A model generated the notes under the pieces. That model did no database searches. It was not told the origin of the DNA and saw only the letters and a list, made by a program, of their open reading frames with translations. A program made the translations under genes and the position numbers. A stretch of DNA of 64,000 nucleotides, from contig JBBBWG010003892.1 in the NCBI GenBank assembly GCA_037176905.1, positions 1-64,000 on the forward strand, in the 5' to 3' direction. The stretch is from Azolla pinnata (lineage: Eukaryota > Streptophyta > Polypodiopsida > Salviniales > Salviniaceae). Shown here one piece after another: positions 1 to 11,810 of this stretch; the stretch's first letter is position 1, and every line of letters begins with the position of its first letter.

Positions 1-1100
1 TCTGTACCACGTTTCTCGATTTTCTACCGTATACCCCCCTCCCCATCCTTCTTCTTCTCTCTGTACATGTATACATGTATGTACATGCGCGAACTCTACG
101 TACGTGCGTACGTACGCCCTTCCTATACATGCATGCATGCGCGCGCGCATGCATGCATTCAGAATGTGATGCGCATGTGATGCATGCATGGTGCCTGCTT
201 CTTTTCCCTTTTTTTTTTTTTTTTCATGGCGATGATTAGAAGGATGTGGCATTATGTGCCCATGAGCACACACACATACGCGCACATACATACATACACA
301 CACAGGACACACACATACACGTGTATGTTTATCCATCATCAGCACTTCTTCTTCTTCTTCTTCTTCCTTCCTTCCTTCCTTCCTTTCTTTCTCACTTTAC
401 ATGACCTTGAAGAAGTCAAGTCTTGCTTTCCATCCGGTGGGGGGGGGGGGGGGTCAATGATCTAAACATAAAGAGGAGAGAAGAGGAGAGAGCAACGTGC
501 ATACCATACACACATGCATGCATGCATGCATACAATGACGGATGCATGTGTGCATGTCTATGTGTGCATATACACGCAGACATGCATGAGATACGTATGC
601 TGTGTTGTTGGGGCCGCTGGCTCGCTACTGTGCGTGCGCTGTCAATGACGGTGATTAGCGTTACTTGTTATTAACGGGTCGGATCCGCTCTCTTTTCAGC
701 GCAAACTACGATATCCTAGCTCAAGCCCGCGGTGGGACAAATACGTAATATGGTCCCCTCTCCCCACCCCTCGGATCGGCAGATCGATTCGCACATACAT
801 GCATACATATATACATATATTGTATATATATATATATACATATATATGCAAATATGTACATCGACACGTTTTGTGGCGCATGATTGGTAATGTTGCTGTT
901 ATGGGTTGGGTTTCTGATATTTCTCCGCTCATTTGTTGTCAGCTAGCTGCTAGTATTGTCGCAGTCCCGGTTGCTACGTAAAGAATCAGGTTTGACTCGC
1001 TGGATATATGATTCAGTCCCTAAGGGGCAGTGTGAATACGACCATTATTTGACCATGTTTCGCCCCCTTCCCCCCCCCCCCCCTGTCCCCTGTAATACTA
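1..1100. repeat. Microsatellite-rich intergenic DNA
   Basis: No gene is visible. The stretch holds short tandem and palindromic motifs: catg/tacg/gcgc runs around 62-190, CA-rich runs around 265-320, CTT and CTTC runs around 348-390, a poly-G run near 438-453, TA/CA runs around 795-850 and a poly-C run near 1070-1083. The open frames here are translations of these repeats. Confidence 0.7.
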
Positions 1101-4100
1101 CCGACCGACTTCGGCCATCTCATTTGCGAATCGTCCAAACTTCAGCATTTGCAAAATCAAGCGCATTTGTTTAGATTTTGCTCGTTGTACGTTCGATGTG
1201 CTAGATTTTACAAGCTGTGGCCAAATGCGGGCTAGCATCGAAGAGGATAATTAGTCCAGGTCCAAGGATAGATACATGGGCTTTGACGCAACATGTTCCT
1301 GTGTCGAGTGGCCCATTGCGCCCGTCTAGTCCTCTCACTCTCCGAACCTAAGGCAATCAATCTCCCCTTTTTTTTTTCTTCTTAAAATATGACGAGATCC
1401 AATCTTTGTATTGAAAATAACTAAAAAGAAAAAAACTACGATCGATAAGGCGGAGGACTAACACGTCTATAATTTCTGCATCTCCCGATTCGGATCTACA
1501 AGCAGAACCATGTTTCGAAGAGTTTTGTGAGAATGCTATGTACTCACTGCATATAATCAAAAGGGATCATTCGATAAAGAGCAAAACACTCCAGTGAACC
1601 TAAGGCGATCTGTTTTTCGAGCGAATGGTCAAAGGCAGCAAGTGCCGCATTCCCTCCTCTTGTTTCGCACCCCTTATGTATCATTAGCGATCCAAGAGGT
1701 CACTAGTTTGACCCTTACATACTGTATTGGTGCCAGAAGTGGCATGGCGATTCAGAACTGATCCGCGCAAGATTCGAACTTATGCTCGCTCTGCGAGTTT
1801 TTCACTAGCAGCAGCCACGGGACGAAAACGCTCTTTTCATAGTAGATCTGTTTCTCTTCTGGAAAGCTTCGAAACGACTTCGAGCTCGGATCTGATGGAT
1901 AAGAGCCTCCTCGATCTGAATATGGGCTACGTGAGCTCGTTAAATTGAGTTGTTCACGAGACGCTCCGTGTCAACTCTGGAACCAACCCCATACAGACAC
2001 TTTATTTAGAGGAGCAACTTTAGAGATGCACGGATAAGTCAAACCGGATGTCAATGTACGAATGAAGGATTTGCGCCTGTTGTCAAAGATACAATGATTT
2101 GTTGCTAGATTTACTGGGGAAATCATTCTTTCTGATTATCGGTTTTCGTGGACATTGGATTTGTAACGACGCCAATGTCCATAGCCTTTGCGAGATCAGC
2201 TAGTCCTCATATTTATACATCTCTCTCAAGGCTCCTCAATTGGTGGCGTTAGGATGCATGTTAGTGCAAGAGCACTCTTAATTAAGCAAAGGTTCGTGGC
2301 TATGCTGCAACTTGCCACCGGAGCCTATGCTTGACTTTGGGGAAGCCTTTTGCATCATCAGTCTGTCGCCGAGCAAACCTTTTGCAGCTTGAAACTCGAC
2401 AGGGGCCATGGTCGGGCACAAGCTCTGGATCGCAGCCGAATTTGGATATGTTCCTAATGACACATGACAAGAGCTGGAGGAGCCCTTGTTCTCGGAAATG
2501 TTAAATTATAGAAAGCTTTTATTGGTTACTAAAAGTATAAAGAGAATGATCAAACATCTACAGTCTTACCGGCGGATATAGCCGAAGTAGTGGATTGTAC
2601 ACCCATCTTGGATTGCCATATGATACTATTACAAAACATGCCAGTGCCTCCACTAAATTTCTTTTCATTACGGACCAGAGCTCTACTTGAGGCACACCAG
2701 AACACCAACTATGGGATCTCCTCCATTGTCACAGGCAATTGGACCCACGGGGCCGAACATCTTTACATTACGCTCGCTAATGTCGACCTTTCCTTTACGC
2801 CTTGTACACCTCGCATCACGGAATCCGCAACGGGCTCCTGATCGCGTCCAACTTTACTTGTCGATTAAGCCACGATAATAATGAACTGAACCCAACAAAT
2901 ACTCTCCCTACCTTTGTCAGGTCCTCTATACAAACGCTAGAGAGAGAGAACCGGAGACTTGTAGATGGACTAGGCGAACCGCGACCCTCGTGCTTGTTCC
3001 CTTCGCTTGCCAAACTCTGCCTTACAAAGGGCTAAAATCTGAGAGATCCTTCCAACTATTTCTAGTGGTACACTTTACACACTCGCCGTAATGTTTTGAA
3101 TATTCGGCTCCCATCCGATATGCCTACCGCAAGATTCGAGTTGGTTCCCTATGCGAAAACAACAAGCTCCGAAGGTGGCCCCACGCATAAGCATTCAAAA
3201 CATGGCTTCTTCCATAGAGCAATGCTGAATAATCAAGAGCAGGCATTTGCCCAAGAGCTTTGAATGAATGGTGGTGATGAGTGCAACGCCGATCGATCGA
3301 AGCAAGCCTTCAAAGACAAGGGCTTACTTACTTCTTTGCTTGGCAACTACGATCGATCTGTCGGTCCAACAAGAACCCTCCGCTCCTCCAAGATGCACGA
3401 AAAAAGCCATCACGAGAAAAGCATTCGGGCTTCAGAGGCTGCCTCTAAACCTTTCCACTAGTTCTAAATCCGGCCCAATCTTCTCGCTCTTATTGGAGGT
3501 GCACACATCGAACATTCCGTCGATCGATCGATTTTTGTCGCTTTGAATTCGACACGTGTTCCCCATCTTGAGACCCCATCCATGCGATTCGGGAAGCATG
3601 TCAAGACGCTGGTACAAATCGGGCTTTTGCTGTCATCCGTTTCGTGCATGGTCGGGGAACGGAATTATAAAACGCATGCGTGTTTGCGCAAACATTCTGG
3701 GTGTACCAAGAAGGAAAAGCATTACCTACAACATGTGTTCCCAAGTGAAATCCATTACCTACACACACCCATGTCTTAGAAATGATGTATGTATTCTGCG
3801 ATCGAATGAATGTATATAGTATTACTCGTGATGCGCTCGCTTGCCCGTCTCTGATGAGCCTGTTAGGTATGGGCATTTAAGAGTTACTAAGCTCATAGCT
3901 ATTGCACTAAACAAGCTCATGTCTGGAACCAATGAAGCTTTTGAATTGGCCAAGGAATCTTCTGCCAAAGCCAACACAAACTCTGCTAAGTTTAGCTGCC
4001 AAGCCACTACTAAGTAAAGCTTACTTACTTAGCCTTGGGGTATAAACAATTTGGCTCAGGCTTAAGTTGAATCAGATGTTGTAACCACATTCATCTTCGG

Positions 4101-4630
4101 AATTTCGGATCAACAGACCCTGACTTCAAATGATGATTCATTCGTCATGCGCTTAGCTTCACTGATCAAGTTCTTAATTTCCTTCTATTGTGATTTGGGC
4201 TTCTCTGATCAGTAGCCTTAAACACACAAGATCTTATATCCACTTACGTCAACGCCAGGGATTTAGATACAACCGGCCGACATAAACAGGAGTTCTTAAC
4301 CACTTGCTGTGCATCAAAATGGATGTTGGTAGGAGAACAAAATCTTCTCGTTTCCAAATAGAAGCGGAATCTGTTTCCAGCATTTTTTAGCGTCATTGGA
4401 GCCCAAATTTATTACCGTCCATTGAAAATGGTGAGCATTTTTTGCTTGTAAAATCCATTTTTTCACATAAACCAACCGTTTGTAACTCGATAAATGCCCA
4501 AAAGGAAGTATCGGAACATTATGCATCATTCACTTGAATCCTCCGCTGGCCATCGTAGTTATCACAGAGGAGTGGACATGGCAGTTTGCCACATATGTGA
4601 ATGTCTTGAGATGTGTTGAATCAAAGCACC
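1101..4630. other. Intergenic, no supported gene
   Basis: No frame in this stretch shows a recognisable domain, and no convincing exon series was found. A short motif at 1728-1742 resembles a retroelement primer-binding site, but nothing around it supports an element. The downstream part lies 3' of the first PPR gene. Confidence 0.5.
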
Positions 4631-4802
4631 TGGAATAGCCTTTTCAAGACTATGACCACATTGATACATTTCATTTTCTTTCACCTGGTCTGAAATACCG
4701 TGTATAGACATACGATGAGATGCGTTACTTCAAAAATCACATGGAATACCCTGTTCAAGCTATGACCATGCCGATATGTTTTCATATTCTTTCGCCTGGT
4801 CT
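4631..4802. repeat. Diverged direct repeat, about 61 bp x 2
   Basis: Two related segments, 4631-4692 and 4742-4802, share an order of words: 'tggaata', 'tcaag', 'ctatgacca', 'cat..tcttt' and 'cctggtctg'. They lie just beyond the 3' end of the PPR gene at 5049. A second local duplication (4882-5071) follows directly, so this flank has been rearranged more than once. Confidence 0.6.
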
Positions 4803-4881
4803 GCAAGATTTGGTTCCACTGGGATATAGTTCTCACAAGAAAATATGCTTAACTTCTTGATGACTCGTTTGTGTCATCCAT

Positions 4882-5071
4882 GCAAATGGATGTAACATTC
4901 TGCTTTGATCAGCCTTTCCCACTTCATGTCATTTCCCAGGATCTGGTTGCAAGGCAAATGGATGTAATTCATTTGCCCAAGCTTGGCAAATGGATGTAGC
5001 ATTCTGCTTTGATCAGCCTAAAGACAGAACAGCCTTCCCAGCTTTATATCATTTCCCAGGATCTGGTTGCA
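4882..5071. repeat. Direct duplication reaching into a PPR 3' end
   Basis: Segment 4882-4951 is repeated at 4986-5071. The shared words include 'attctgctttgatcagcct' and 'atttcccaggatctggttgca'. The second copy is longer by a short insert (about 5020-5035) and covers the stop codon and last codons of the minus-strand PPR gene. The first copy is therefore a duplicate of that gene's 3' end plus trailer. Confidence 0.75.
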
Positions 5072-7334
5072 TCTCTGCCTCTGCTTGCATGCCTGAGGCT
5101 ACATATATGTTTTCCATGCAGATATATGCACCGGCACACTTTTCATTCAGTTGTAAAGATTGCTCAAATGCCCACATTGCGAGCTTCACGTTGGCCCATT
5201 TCTGACAAGCACCCAATATAGCAGAGAGTAATGGAAGATGCTGTGAAGCTGGCACCTCAGTGAGCACACCTTCTACCTTCCCGAAACACCCAGCTCGGCC
5301 AAATAGATCAATCATACAAATGTGGTGCTCCGGCGTCGGAGTCATACCATACCTAAACCGCATTAGGTCAAACAAAGCTTCCCCTTCCTCCACTAGACCT
5401 GCATGACTACATGCATTAAGTAATACAAGGAAGGTAACCGAATCCGGCCCAACACGTTCTCTTCTCATATCTCTAAACATGGTTAAAACTACCTCGGCCT
5501 GACCTGCCTGGGCATATCCTGCCATCAAAGCAGTCCAGTTTACGGCACACCACACTGGAAGCTGTTCAAATACGTCCTGCGCTCTCTTCAGTGCGCCACA
5601 TTTCGCATACATGTCTATCAATGCGTTGCCAAGCACAGAGTCCTTTTGCAACAACCCTTGCTTTCTCACCTCATCATCAATGCCTCTACCAGTCTGGAGA
5701 GACCCTACAACAGCACAAGCTTTCAGAATGCAAATATACGCTACAACATCTGGGTGCAGTCCCTCGTTTTGCATCCTCCGGAAGCACTCCATGGCTTCTT
5801 CGCCAAGCCCAAGCTCGATGTATCCGGCCATTAGTATTGTCCAGGATGCAACGTTTCTCTCCGGAAGTTGTCCGCATACTTCTCTTGCTTCTTCAAGCCC
5901 ACCACACTTAATGTACATGTCTATGAGTGTATTGCTCAGCACGATGTCTTTTTCTAATAAGCCTCGCTTCCTGATCTCGCTATGTATTCTTTTTCCAGTT
6001 TCGAGAGATTTCACAATGCTACAAACTTTCAAAATGTAGACAAAGGTTACAGCATCTGGTGTAACACCCTTATCTTGCATCATCCTGTAGAGTTCTAAGG
6101 TCTTGTGAACAAGCCCCTTTTGAGCATATCCAGCTATCAATGAATTCCAAGTTACAACATTTTGCACTGGAAGCTGCTCGAATACATCTCGGGCCTTCTC
6201 CACTGAGTCACATTTCACGTACATGTCTACCAACGCAGTGCCGAGCGCAATATTGTTTCGCAATGACTTTTGTTTTCTAAACTTGGCATCGATTTCTTTC
6301 CCAATCTCAAGACATCCTACAAGGCCACAAGCTTTCAGAACGCTTATATAAGTTACTGCATTGGGGCGAATTCCTTCATCTTGCATCTGTCTGAAGCACT
6401 TCAAGGCATCCTCACCAAGGCCATGCCGATCATATCCAGAAATTAATGCATTCCAACACACGACATCTTGCCGTGGAAGCCGTTCAAATATCTCCCGTGC
6501 TTTATCAAGTGTGCCGCATTTGGCATACATGTCCAGCAATGTTGTCCCAAGAACAATGTCTTTTTGTAACAAACCTTGCTTTCGAACCTCAGCATCTATC
6601 TCTTCCCCGAGCTCGAGACAACCTGCAATGCCACATGCCTTCAAAACGCAAATGTAAGTTACTGGATCTGGGGCAATTCCCTCATCCTTCATCTCTTTGA
6701 AGCATTTAAGGATTTCTTCACCACACCCATGTTGACTATAGCCTGCCATCAATGCATTCCAAGTAACAACACTCCGTTCTGGAAGCTTCTCCAGAACTTC
6801 ATGTGCCTTTTCCAGTGAGCCGCACTTAGCATACATATGTACTAACGAAGCTCCAAGAAAAAGATTCTTGTCCAACAGTCCTTGCTTTCTAATTTCATTC
6901 TCAATGCTTTCACCAATCTCAAGAGATCCCACCCCACTACACGCTTTTAGAAGGCAATTGTATGTTAAAGCATCTGGAAAAATACCCTCATCTTCCATCT
7001 CCCTGAAGCATTTCAAGGCTTTCTCATTGAATCCCTGTTGGGCATACCCACATATAAGAGCAGTCCAAGACACTACACTATGCACTCGCAATTGATCGAA
7101 TATCTCTTGAGCTTCGACCAAGGCACCACATTTCGCATACGAACTAATCAGAGCAGTGGATATATACACATCCTTTGGGATCCACTTTCTCTGTATGATA
7201 TCGGTGTGTATTCTTCTCACTTCAGACAGGTTCTTCTCTTTGCCACATGATTTGATGAGATGCAAAAGAGAAGCTCTACTGTGAACAAGCATAATGGAGT
7301 GCTCACTTAGCAGATTACATGTCGCAGAACCCAT
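5049..7334 (-). CDS. PLS-class PPR protein, E type, no DYW
   Basis: This is an intronless 761-residue pentatricopeptide repeat protein. Proteins of this class bind organelle RNA one repeat per base, and most PLS members guide C-to-U editing or other processing in mitochondria or plastids. After a roughly 50-residue N-terminal part, PLS triplets of about 101 residues run nearly to the end. Each carries recurring words such as 'VVTWNALMAGY', 'GIAPDPVTYICVLKACG' and 'DMYAKCG'. A late 'TFLVLLNACSHAGLVEEG' followed by 'HHICMIDLFGRAG' marks the usual final triplet and E region. The protein stops about 25 residues after the second E-like motif ('GAYICMENIYVASG'), so the DYW deaminase is absent; such proteins are thought to recruit a deaminase in trans. 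The start is a true ATG. No clear transit peptide is seen, so mitochondrial versus plastid targeting is open. The last seven codons lie in a local duplication. Confidence 0.93.
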   Translation of the reverse strand: MGSATCNLLSEHSIMLVHSRASLLHLIKSCGKEKNLSEVRRIHTDIIQRKWIPKDVYISTALISSYAKCGALVEAQEIFDQLRVHSVVSWTALICGYAQQGFNEKALKCFREMEDEGIFPDALTYNCLLKACSGVGSLEIGESIENEIRKQGLLDKNLFLGASLVHMYAKCGSLEKAHEVLEKLPERSVVTWNALMAGYSQHGCGEEILKCFKEMKDEGIAPDPVTYICVLKACGIAGCLELGEEIDAEVRKQGLLQKDIVLGTTLLDMYAKCGTLDKAREIFERLPRQDVVCWNALISGYDRHGLGEDALKCFRQMQDEGIRPNAVTYISVLKACGLVGCLEIGKEIDAKFRKQKSLRNNIALGTALVDMYVKCDSVEKARDVFEQLPVQNVVTWNSLIAGYAQKGLVHKTLELYRMMQDKGVTPDAVTFVYILKVCSIVKSLETGKRIHSEIRKRGLLEKDIVLSNTLIDMYIKCGGLEEAREVCGQLPERNVASWTILMAGYIELGLGEEAMECFRRMQNEGLHPDVVAYICILKACAVVGSLQTGRGIDDEVRKQGLLQKDSVLGNALIDMYAKCGALKRAQDVFEQLPVWCAVNWTALMAGYAQAGQAEVVLTMFRDMRRERVGPDSVTFLVLLNACSHAGLVEEGEALFDLMRFRYGMTPTPEHHICMIDLFGRAGCFGKVEGVLTEVPASQHLPLLSAILGACQKWANVKLAMWAFEQSLQLNEKCAGAYICMENIYVASGMQAEAEMQPDPGK

Positions 7335-8414
7335 TGTTTTCAGCCCTTTTAATGCAACTTGAACCCAAGGTGGGTTACCCCTTCCATGGGTCCGTATTGC
7401 TGTTCCTGTAATCTTATGGCTAAAATCAGGTGATTCCGAGCTTCTCTGTGAGTAAAAGAATTAGCTTTGAGCTCCAACATGAAATGCCCAAAATCAGAAA
7501 TTGATCAGAAAAGTAGGGTTTTTTTTTAATTATCTTTACCTTTCCATGTCGTAAGTCCCAAAAGAGAGAGGGATCTCTGAAGAACTCAACTCCTCCCACA
7601 GTAACGATTGTGCACCCGTCCAAGAAGACATGAAGAGGAAATAGTTGGTGCGTTTGCTAATTGTGAAGGGCACCTCTTGTAAAGAATAATGGAGGTTGAC
7701 CCTCAATGAGCACCAGAGCAAATAGAGTATGCTTGTTCTGTGCTATACAGGAAACCATGGATGCTCTGCTCTCCATGGGAAACAGAGTATATGCTTTGAG
7801 CTCAGCAAATTGTTTTTCTTTAACTGAACATAGTTTTACGAAGCCTATCCAGATATATGTATTCGTCTCTCTCACAAGCATCTAAACATCAATAAGTAGA
7901 TAAAACTGGATGCTTTCCAAGAAAGGCTTTCCTTGAGTAGAGACTAGAGTAATATTAAAAATAAAAACATTAGCTGAGCCTAGTGCGTTCAAAGTACCAA
8001 AAAAAGCCAGATTAAATTGCCATAGAGTTGCTCGGCCAAGTCAATCACAAATAGCATCGAGAGTTCATCAACCACTTTGATTGCCGTTTGATTGTGTAGG
8101 TTAAAACTGTGTTGACGATGTTGATATTTGTATTCCAACTCAACCAATGATAGAAAAAGAAAACTAAATAAAGAATTTTGATGGCCTTGTGCTCCCATTG
8201 TTGGTGGAATTCAGAAAAGCCCCAACATTCCATTTCACATAAACAAATGGAAGTACGACTGCTTACTCATCTACACGACTTGCAAAATAATGCACATAAT
8301 CTATGCATACACCAACATCTTTGCAAATTGCCACGTCTAGTGTATGTTTGAAATATCATTGTACACCGAGTGTGCCCTGCATAAAAGAAGGCATATATCA
8401 TGGTATGGCAGTTT
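7335..8414. other. Intergenic between two PPR genes
   Basis: This 1.08 kb spacer separates two same-strand PPR genes. It must contain the promoter and leader of the first and the trailer of the second. No coding sequence, repeat or RNA gene is apparent. The gene spacing and the very different repeat sequences argue against a recent tandem duplication of the PPR genes. Confidence 0.6.
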
Positions 8415-11400
8415 CTAGCTAACCGTCAATGGTGTTGGTTGCTTTGAATTGCAAAAAACATAACAAATCTGAGAACGTTTATCCTCTTTGAAACCTTCGT
8501 TCTCTCTACTGAAGATGTTACAGATTAAATTGGCTGCCTTCGACACCGTATCGCCTTCTGCCTCATCCCCACCTTTCCTATTCACATTCATACACCGATC
8601 TGATGTGTCAAGCTCTTCAGGAGCATCATGATATCGGAAACGGCTAATGAAATTTACATTCTTTGTACTGCTAGCTTCCCCTGTCGATCCTTGCATTCTG
8701 GTAGCATCCTGCCCCATTCCAGTGTTGGCATAGATAGAAGCCATCAGCAAGTACGCAGAACCATTATCTGGTCGCAGCTTGACGGCCTCGTCGAAGCAAC
8801 CTGCTCCCAGTTCGGTGTTGCCATAGGTGCAACATCTGGCAAGGAGAGATCTCCAAGGAACAACGTCAGAAGAAGCTGGAATCGCCTTAAGCAACTCGAC
8901 AGCCTCATCCAGACGGCCTACACGGCCGAAAAGATCGACCATACAATTGAGATGCTCTCCCCTCGGTACGATATCATACTCTTCAACCATGGATTTGAAG
9001 CATCGATGACCTTCATCCAATAACCCTGCGTGGCCGAACGCCGCAAGCACACTGCTGAATATCCTCTCTGTCGGTTGCAAGCCTTGCCTCTTCATGCCTT
9101 CCAGGCTTTGCAAGACACATCTGTAGTTCCCCTGTTGTGCGTGGCCCGCGATGATTGCACCCCATGCCGTGATGTCAGGATGTGAGATCACATCGAAAAC
9201 TTTCAGTGCTTCTGTGATCCACGCACAATCTGCATACATATCTACCAGTGCACCAGTTATCGCTGATCCCGATTCGAAGTTATTTCTCAGAATCGTGTCA
9301 TGTGCTTGCATACCTACTCTTATGGCACCCGAATTCGCACATCCTTTTAAGATGGACTGGAGCACATGCTTATCGGGTTTTAAACCTTCATCCACAAGTT
9401 TCTCGTAGAGCTCAAACGCAGGAATGAACTCATCATGCTGTAGAAACCCTGCTATCATTGTACTATAAGTCACCACATCGTGAACAAGCAATTGATCAAA
9501 TGTGACAGATGCTTCTCGCACGCCTCCGCACTTCATATACATATCAATCAGTGTGTTTCCGACCACCAAATCTGTTTCGAAACAAGTTCTGACAATCTGA
9601 AAATGTATCAAATGGCCTTGTTCTAGGGATCCCATGCTACAACATGCTTTCAGAGTGCATACAAACATATGCCTCCCAGGCACGAATCGCATCTCGTCCA
9701 TGAAAACATTGATTGTCCTGAGATCAATGCTCTGGTAAATGTATGCTGCTAGCATTACACCCCATGAAATCTCGTCTTTATGCTCAAGCGCATCAAATAT
9801 TCTGCGGGCCTCATCGAGGCTCTGCCGCTCTGCATACATCCCAATAAGAAAGTTTCCAACACAAACATCTGATTCTAGCTCAGACTTTAATACCAGATGA
9901 TGTATTCTCCTGACTTCAGACAGATGATTTATCCCATATTTGGAAAGGACAGGGACAATTGCTTCCCATGTAGCTATATCGTGAAATGGGAGCTCATTGA
10001 AGACTTGTATTGCATCCTCCAAACACTCCAGATCAGCATACATAGTGATTAATGAGCTTGTAATATCCGGATCAAAGCTCAACTCATTCCGGACAACCTG
10101 ATCATGTAGAAGTCTTCCTTCACATAGCCCGTCAGCTTTACTGTTACATGCTTTTAATGAGATAAGAAGCACACTTTTTCCTGGTGCCATACCGCCTTTA
10201 AGCATTTCTTTGATAAGAGCAAGGGCAGCACAGCCATCTTCACGATGAACATATCCTGATATGATAGAGCCCCAGGATATCTCGTCACGTTCATCCAAGT
10301 GATCAAAGATGCTGTGTGCATCTTCTAAGAATCCACATTTGCAATACATGTCAATAAAAGCATTCCCGAGTACTAAATCCAGCTCAATCCCACATTTTCC
10401 ACACTCATTATGAATGACTCTACCATCAAGTACATTTGCTGAGACTGAGCAAGCTTTTAATACACATAAAGTCACAGCTCTATCAGGAAACAGACCATGA
10501 TTCCGCATTTCATTGAGAAGTTTGGAAACAGAATGAGGGTTCCCATAGTGGGCATATCCACCCATTAATGCAGCCCACGAAATAATGTCACGCTTTGTCG
10601 TTCCATCAAAGATCTTCTGTGCCTCACCAAGAAGGCCACATTTAGCATACATGTCAATTACAGAGTTCACAATCATATGGTCTAGCTCCAGATCACTTTG
10701 AATGAGCTGATCATGAACCAACATACACCGTAGCATATCTCCTAAGCAGCTCGCAGCCTTCAAAACACAAAAAAATATGGATTTTGTTGGTTTTATACCC
10801 TCAGATAGCATCCTTCCAAACATCTTGAGAGCCTTTAGATGATCATCATGATGGATATAGCTTGAGATTATGGATCCCCACAATACATCATCTCTGGAAT
10901 TCGCCACGTTTTCAAAAATTGCTTGTGCATCCTCGAATTTTCTGCACTTTGTATACATGTCCACAAGGGAACTGACAACGATGAGATCTGCTTCAACACT
11001 GGCCTCCACAATCTGGCTATGGAAAAGCCATCCATTTTCTATAGACCCGATGCTTGCACATGCCATTACAACCGATGAGAAAACCACAACGTTTGAACGT
11101 ATTCCTTCATCTTGCATTTGCAGAAACAATCCAATGGCAGCAAACCCATGGCAATGGCGGGCATAGCAAGCAATCATAGCACCCCATGTAACCACGTCCT
11201 TGAACGGCAATGTATTAAAAATTCTGGAGGCGTCATCCACACTACCACAATTGGCATACATGCCAATGAGGGCACTACCAAGTACCGTATCTTGCCTTAA
11301 AAAGTGGCATACGTAGGCATGCATGAGCCTTCCATCCTTTAAATCTCCCATGTTTCCACACACTGTCATCATGCATAAGGCAGTGATCCTGTCAGGCTGG

Positions 11401-11810
11401 ATCCCTTGTTTCATCATTTGAAGGAAAAGGTCGAATGCAACTTCTTCGAATCCAAGCTTAGAATGAGCTGAGATTATCGTATTCCACGTGTATATAGTCG
11501 GATTCGGAATTCTCGAAAAGACCCGCTGAGCATCGGTGAGGCTAGCACATGACACAAAAAGTCTTATCAAGTGATCACCCAATACAGAGACCCTCTCAAG
11601 CTTGTTGCGAACGAGGATCGCATGCATTTTCTGCGCATTTTCGAGCTTCTTGGAGCATCCTTGTAAAATCCTGTAGATGTAGTCTCTGGGTATGTGGATC
11701 CCGTCCTGATCCATAGAATACGCCACATTGAGAGCATGATCGAATCGGTTGCTTTGGCAAAGATTCTTTAGATGCTCAAACTGCGGGGCCTTGTGAACAT
11801 GGCGAACCAT
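8415..11810 (-). CDS. Long PLS-class PPR protein with atypical C-tail
   Basis: This is an intronless 1131-residue PPR protein, long for the family, with about nine to ten PLS triplets. They can be followed by words such as 'YTWNTIISAHSKLGFEEVA', 'DVVTWGAMIACYARH', 'LVDMYTKCRKFEDA' and 'DEISWGSIISGYVHRED'. The triplet near residues 600-625 is short: 'WEAIVPVLSKYG' runs straight into 'LSEVRRIHHLVL', so a P/L stretch of some 45 residues is missing. The E region is recognisable ('HLNCMVDLFGRVGRLDEA' and 'GSAYLLMASIYANTG'). Instead of E+ and DYW domains, about 90 residues of charged, non-PPR sequence follow. The tail could be genuine, or read-through into former non-coding DNA after the DYW end was lost. 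The role should be organelle RNA binding or editing, with the target unknown. The start is ATG and no clear transit peptide is seen. Confidence 0.92.
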   Translation of the reverse strand: MVRHVHKAPQFEHLKNLCQSNRFDHALNVAYSMDQDGIHIPRDYIYRILQGCSKKLENAQKMHAILVRNKLERVSVLGDHLIRLFVSCASLTDAQRVFSRIPNPTIYTWNTIISAHSKLGFEEVAFDLFLQMMKQGIQPDRITALCMMTVCGNMGDLKDGRLMHAYVCHFLRQDTVLGSALIGMYANCGSVDDASRIFNTLPFKDVVTWGAMIACYARHCHGFAAIGLFLQMQDEGIRSNVVVFSSVVMACASIGSIENGWLFHSQIVEASVEADLIVVSSLVDMYTKCRKFEDAQAIFENVANSRDDVLWGSIISSYIHHDDHLKALKMFGRMLSEGIKPTKSIFFCVLKAASCLGDMLRCMLVHDQLIQSDLELDHMIVNSVIDMYAKCGLLGEAQKIFDGTTKRDIISWAALMGGYAHYGNPHSVSKLLNEMRNHGLFPDRAVTLCVLKACSVSANVLDGRVIHNECGKCGIELDLVLGNAFIDMYCKCGFLEDAHSIFDHLDERDEISWGSIISGYVHREDGCAALALIKEMLKGGMAPGKSVLLISLKACNSKADGLCEGRLLHDQVVRNELSFDPDITSSLITMYADLECLEDAIQVFNELPFHDIATWEAIVPVLSKYGINHLSEVRRIHHLVLKSELESDVCVGNFLIGMYAERQSLDEARRIFDALEHKDEISWGVMLAAYIYQSIDLRTINVFMDEMRFVPGRHMFVCTLKACCSMGSLEQGHLIHFQIVRTCFETDLVVGNTLIDMYMKCGGVREASVTFDQLLVHDVVTYSTMIAGFLQHDEFIPAFELYEKLVDEGLKPDKHVLQSILKGCANSGAIRVGMQAHDTILRNNFESGSAITGALVDMYADCAWITEALKVFDVISHPDITAWGAIIAGHAQQGNYRCVLQSLEGMKRQGLQPTERIFSSVLAAFGHAGLLDEGHRCFKSMVEEYDIVPRGEHLNCMVDLFGRVGRLDEAVELLKAIPASSDVVPWRSLLARCCTYGNTELGAGCFDEAVKLRPDNGSAYLLMASIYANTGMGQDATRMQGSTGEASSTKNVNFISRFRYHDAPEELDTSDRCMNVNRKGGDEAEGDTVSKAANLICNIFSRENEGFKEDKRSQICYVFCNSKQPTPLTVS

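Noticed and set aside
1728-1742. Primer-binding-site-like motif of an LTR element
   Set aside because: A single 15-base resemblance without recognisable terminal repeats or internal domains is not enough to call an element.
7335-11810. The two PPR genes as a recent tandem duplication
   Set aside because: Their repeats differ throughout and only the general PLS pattern is shared, so they are old paralogues at best.
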